Origin: Spirochaetaceae bacterium
GTDB taxonomy: Bacteria; Spirochaetota; Spirochaetia; DSM-27196; PWMO01
Length of the DNA stretch: 64,000 nucleotides
Direction of reading: 5' to 3'
Assembly: GCA_007693325.1 (NCBI GenBank)
Contig: REDW01000104.1
Coordinates: forward strand, 23,530 to 87,529
Positions 60,640-64,000 of this stretch are shown here, one piece after another (positions within the stretch are counted from its first letter, which is position 1; every line of letters begins with the position of its first letter). Under the pieces are notes generated by a model. The model saw only the letters and a list, made by a program, of their open reading frames with translations. It was not told the origin of the DNA and made no database searches. The translations under genes and the position numbers were made by a program.

Positions 60640-60765
60640 CCATAGTCTGTACACCTCATCCCGTTTGCCGATGTAGACGACGAATAGATCGTCTTCGACG
60701 TAGAATGCCGCACGGTACTTCCCTTTCCGGAGCCGGTAGTACGTGCGTTGATTCTCGCCGGTCAT
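60538..60765 (-). pseudogene. RelE-type toxin C-terminus fused in frame to a CopG/DUF6290-like antitoxin C-terminus
   Basis: YYRLRKGKYRAAFYVEDDLFVVYIGKRDEVYRLW|ELYEDLRDRRIIEEFEVREDAGAVEFGLIDNLV; 47 nt absent relative to copy 1. Confidence 0.7.
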
Positions 60766-60916
60766 TTCCTTGATATCGAATAAGGCGAAGTCGCGCGTTG
60801 AGTCGATAGATCAGTGTTTCGTAGTGCCTGCCGTTGGTCATTACCGGAGTCATGAACGTGGTATAACGTTCCGTATTGAACCGCAGCCCCGGTTCGAAAA
60901 CAAGCTTCGCGTCAAC

Positions 60917-60994
60917 TCAATATGCGGTTTGCGGCGGAAACTCGCCGAACAGGCGCAGGTAGGCGTTGGTGTCAAGCAGGATCTTCGGTTTCAC
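60917..60994 (-). pseudogene. PIN-domain gene fragment (first 25 codons)
   Basis: VKPKILLDTNAYLRLFGEFPPQTAY*; overlaps the ImmA-like ORF end. Confidence 0.55.
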
Positions 60995-61511
60995 CGGCAA
61001 CGAGCGTCTGATGGAGGGACTTGGCGTCGAGCGGATTGATATTCAAGACGCGCTGAACGAACGACGACTGTTTGCCCGTGTCGCGCAGATAGACGCGCAG
61101 CATATCGTAGAATAGTGTGTTGAATGTTTGACCTGCGATGCTGATGAAGGTTTTTGCCGAAGGGTGTTCGGTACCAAAAACGGTGCGATTGACGTCGGCG
61201 AATTGTTTGTTGAAGTTGCTCGTTGCCGGATGAATGTCTACGTCCCAGCCGGAAACGCCGTGCCGGTCCGCGAGACGGTTCATCTGTGACAGAACGGTAA
61301 CCGGAGAGACAACGAATTCGGTGGCGATTCTCTGCATCTCGAGGATGAGTTTCCCGGGCGCTGAGATATTACGGAGCCGATCGTAGAAACGCTGTGCTGT
61401 CGCGATCGGAAACAGCAGTTCAGCGGCAAACATGTCGGCGAAGGTTTCCGCGTCGGACTCCGCGAGCGTCGGCTCGGAAAAGATGAGTAGTATCAGCGAG
61501 AGGAGGCCCAC
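60972..61511 (-). pseudogene. ImmA/IrrE-like metallopeptidase, N-terminally truncated at the active-site region
   Basis: ESDAETFADMFAAELLFP...; frame continues upstream as *SEFIHAVGLLSL, where HExxH would be expected. Confidence 0.6.
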
Positions 61512-61514
61512 CGC

Positions 61515-62030
61515 ATGGATGAACTCGCTCTATTGGCACGCTACAACCGCCTGACGAATGCTGAACTCGGAGAGCTTCTGTCGAAGCTCACGGAGGAACA
61601 GCTCACCCTGACTATCGGGGGTTACTTCGAATCGATCATCAGGACGGCGAATCACATCCTGCTGTCGGACATCACCTGGATACGCCGGATGGCGCGTGGC
61701 GTGGACGCTGTCGCGGCGCTCGAATCGCAGATCCCCGAGACGATTGCGTTCGACTTTGACGCTGTTCCGTGGCCGCGCCTGGACCGGTATCTTCCGGTCC
61801 GCGAGACGGTAGACGCGCTTCTGGAACGTGTGGTCGCGACGATAACGGTCGCCAGTCGCAGCGTTCAATTCTCGTACGTGCGCGCAAACGGCGAGCAGCG
61901 GGAGAGTCATGTCGGCCACGTTCTTCTGCACCTGTTCAACCATCAGACCCACCATCGGGGCCAGATTGCCCTGATGCTGGACGAACTCGGTGTCGAGAAT
62001 GACTACTCAAACCTGATCTGGAAGGTCTGA
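61515..62030 (+). CDS. DinB-family protein
   Basis: MDELALLARYNRLTNAEL...ANHILLSDITWIRR...LLHLFNHQTHHRGQIALML. Confidence 0.9.
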   Translation: MDELALLARYNRLTNAELGELLSKLTEEQLTLTIGGYFESIIRTANHILLSDITWIRRMARGVDAVAALESQIPETIAFDFDAVPWPRLDRYLPVRETVDALLERVVATITVASRSVQFSYVRANGEQRESHVGHVLLHLFNHQTHHRGQIALMLDELGVENDYSNLIWKV

Positions 62031-62166
62031 ACCGCGGCAGTCTCGCGTGCGCATATCGTGATTGCTTCGGGGTGGGCCCGAAATCGATGAAGAGGGCGAA
62101 GCGACGCCCGTCCAGCGTACGCTTCACCGGCGAGCGGCTGGTCCGCGAATCCGGTAGAGGTGGGTG

Positions 62167-62472
62167 TTATGGGATCGTTTTCGTTTTGCCTGAAGCTGCG
62201 CGCAGCTGTAGTCCAAGCGCATTGACCACCTTCAGAATCGTAGCAAACTCAGGATTACCCTCCGGTGATAGCGCTTTGTACAGACTTTCGCGGCCTAACC
62301 CGGTCTGCATGGCAATCTGGGACATCCCTTTTGCCCGGGCTATGTCCCCAAGGGCTGCAGCGATCAGAGCGGGGTCATTTTCTTCCAGCGCCGCCTCAAG
62401 GTACGCAGCCATATCTTCGTCGGTTTCCAGATGCTCCGTCGCATCCCAGGAACTCGTTCGTTCTTTTTTCAT
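62167..62472 (-). CDS. COG3636-type addiction module antidote (XRE HTH)
   Basis: DEDMAAYLEAALEENDPALIAAALGDIARAKGMSQIAMQTGLGRESLYKALSPEGNPEFATILKVVNALGLQL. Confidence 0.88.
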   Translation of the reverse strand: MKKERTSSWDATEHLETDEDMAAYLEAALEENDPALIAAALGDIARAKGMSQIAMQTGLGRESLYKALSPEGNPEFATILKVVNALGLQLRAASGKTKTIP

Positions 62473-62479
62473 GGCGCCC

Positions 62480-62644
62480 TTATTCCTCCAGTTGCTCCGA
62501 CACGCCACGTCCCACCGCGTTTGCATCCCCGGGATTGCCCAACGATAACCGTCGGATTCTGACATTGATCCGTGCTTTTGCAGCCCTGTCTCGCAGACTG
62601 GTGAACCACTTTCGGTACGTGTCAGTCTGGCGGATTTCGATCAT
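62480..62644 (-). pseudogene. COG3657/RelE-like addiction module toxin, internally deleted (54 aa)
   Basis: MIEIRQTDTYRKWFTSLRDRAAKARINVRIRRLSLGNPGDANAVGRGVSEQLEE*, read by hand; below the ORF-track size cutoff. Confidence 0.75.
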
Positions 62645-62650
62645 CGTTCT

Positions 62651-62679
62651 ATTGTATCCTATGGGATACGCGAAGTCAA
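62651..62679 (-). promoter_or_regulatory. sigma70-type promoter of the 62.2-62.6 kb TA module with overlapping palindrome
   Basis: TTGACT-N17-TACAAT; GTATCC-N4-GGATAC inverted repeat at 62654-62669; ATG 6 nt after the -10. Confidence 0.8.
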
Positions 62680-62796
62680 TCGATGTCTCTCAATACAATA
62701 CGCTGCGCCACCGAAATCTCGACAGCCCTTCGCTGTCACTCCTGCTGCGAATCAAGATACCGGTGGCGAATCTCTCCTGTGAACCGAATGACGATA

Positions 62797-63266
62797 TCAA
62801 ACGATGCGCCGCATGTCAGAGCCGGCGGGCAGTTGCTTCACAAAGCGCTCTTGAAGATTGAGGTCCTGCTGTACGGGCGTCACCTGACGGGTCTCGCTCA
62901 CGGCTTCAGTAGATCGGACTAGCTTCGGCAGAAACCAACCCGGCGAGATCAGATGGTCCATCTCGTACTGATCTCGAACATGGTTAATGAGTTCACGCTC
63001 GCCGCAGTCATGGGCAACTCGGGTATGGTTGTCCCTGCCATCGGTGGAAGACTCGCGCCGAGCGAATGGGTGCGGCGACTCCAGCAACGCCGCTGCCTTT
63101 CTGGACGCGACGCGTATCGAGCGCCACGAGACGCCGTGCCTGTGGAATAACCTGATGAACAGCACTTCGACCAGGGCGTCTCACCGTATCCAAGTAGCCA
63201 GCGCCGTATCTGCTGAGCCGGCACTCCGGCCAGCGCAGCCCCTTCGAATATGGAGCAGATTCCTCG
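62797..63266 (-). pseudogene. DUF433-type antitoxin, frameshifted by an internal deletion near 63181
   Basis: RRGICSIFEGAALAGVPAQQIRRWLLGYG in one frame, DALVEVLFIRLFHRHGVSWRSIRVASRKAAALLESPHPFARRESSTDG in another. Confidence 0.6.
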
Positions 63267-63595
63267 TCTCAGGTAGTGGAGACTTGATTCGCGATACGTG
63301 GCCGCAGAAGGTGCGGGTTGAGCCACGCTGCTGACTTGTCTCATTAGCCGCTCTTCGTGGTCATAACTTGTGGTATGCAGATCACTTCTCCCACCCCAGT
63401 GACTCACGGTTCACACGCTCGCGAAAGAGCGTGCCGAACAAACGGTGATCGGCTGCCTCGTGTCGTATCCGGCCTGCTCTCAGATTCCAGGTCATGCACG
63501 AACCATTCGGTTCCGCCGTCGGGGGTGCGGCAGGCTGCTCCATCCAGGTACGTCCTGGGAAGATGGTGCTCCACAACGAAATGAATGCCCGACTG

Positions 63596-63892
63596 TCACG
63601 GCTCTCGACCAGCCTCCAGTCGAGCGGGATCGCGGATCAACACCTCCGCCGGGATGCCAAGCCCCTTGTTTCGAAGTCCCATCTGATCCATCCGAAATCG
63701 AATTGCTTCAATCGGATCCGGTGGGTCGATTGGAAAGCGCGCTTCTTCATACCGATCGACCACGAGTGCGAGCAATTCGAGCTCCTCCGCTTCGGACGTG
63801 CCCTCGCGGGGGTCTGCTTCCATGAGTTCGGCGATCCGTTCGAGCGCGGCTTCGTGTTCGTGCGCGGTCTTGATGACTCGAGCGTTGTTCAT
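63596..63892 (-). CDS. COG5499 HigA-like antitoxin apparently lacking its HTH segment
   Basis: LELLALVVDRYEEARFPIDPPDPIEAIRFRMDQMGLRN|KGLGIPAEVLIRDPARLE. Confidence 0.7.
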   Translation of the reverse strand: MNNARVIKTAHEHEAALERIAELMEADPREGTSEAEELELLALVVDRYEEARFPIDPPDPIEAIRFRMDQMGLRNKGLGIPAEVLIRDPARLEAGREP

Positions 63893-63897
63893 CTAAC

Positions 63898-64000
63898 TCA
63901 TGCAGAAACACGAATCGGACGGATTTTCTCCAGTTCCGGTTCCAGTTCCGGTTTCCGATTCCGTACGTCGATACTTGCCTGCAGGTTAATCCAGAACCGT
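63898..64000 (-). CDS. C-terminus of a HigA (TIGR02607-like) addiction module antitoxin, truncated by the window edge
   Basis: RFWINLQASIDVRNRKPELEPELEKIRPIRVSA*. Confidence 0.6.
   Translation of the reverse strand, partial: RFWINLQASIDVRNRKPELEPELEKIRPIRVSA

Noticed and set aside
63382-63576. 64-aa minus-strand ORF between the TA remnants
   Set aside because: Could not assign to any family in any frame; probably non-coding or degraded
55400-64000. Chromosomal integron cassette array as an explanation for the clustered TA genes
   Set aside because: No integrase gene and no convincing attC-type inverted core sites found by eye; a dedicated attC search would be needed
1-64000. CRISPR arrays, tRNA or rRNA genes
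   Set aside because: No regularly spaced repeats and no recognisable tRNA/rRNA sequence seen; a tRNA covariance search would settle the tRNA question

Overview
High-GC bacterial chromosome window. It is probably a free-living spirochaete (inference), because FlaB-type flagellins occur together with FlaA-type sheath proteins, PilZ proteins and a spirochaete-like flagellar late-gene layout. Positions 1-55 kb are dense, ordinary chromosome: a YprA/YprB (MrfA/MrfB-like) helicase-exonuclease pair, glgA, a GH3 enzyme, flgN-flgK-flgL-fliW-csrA, tsaB/tsaE, fliD-flaG-flaB-flaB, infC-rpmI-rplT-zapA, metX-metW, two flaA-like genes, tatD, an acyl-CoA synthetase, an HD-GYP protein, a pdxA2/DUF1537 pair, tamB plus a lipoprotein-type tamA/tamL, an MCP, tex, ftsH, gdhA and a PPDK_N/nucleotidyltransferase fusion. 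Positions 55.4-64 kb are an accessory region of decayed genes: mgtE, ISAs1, GNAT, PIN and ImmA remnants and at least five toxin-antitoxin (TA) modules, most with short internal deletions. Some deletions are flanked by visible microhomology, and one fuses a toxin tail to an antitoxin tail. The strongest non-coding signal is a set of three GGA-loop hairpins in the leaders of flaG and both flagellin genes, within about 8 kb of fliW-csrA, which looks like a local CsrA/FliW flagellin circuit. A second unusual signal is back-to-back CTGA junctions where tsaE and tsaB appear to start at CTG. All family calls come from reading the translations; no database search was run.
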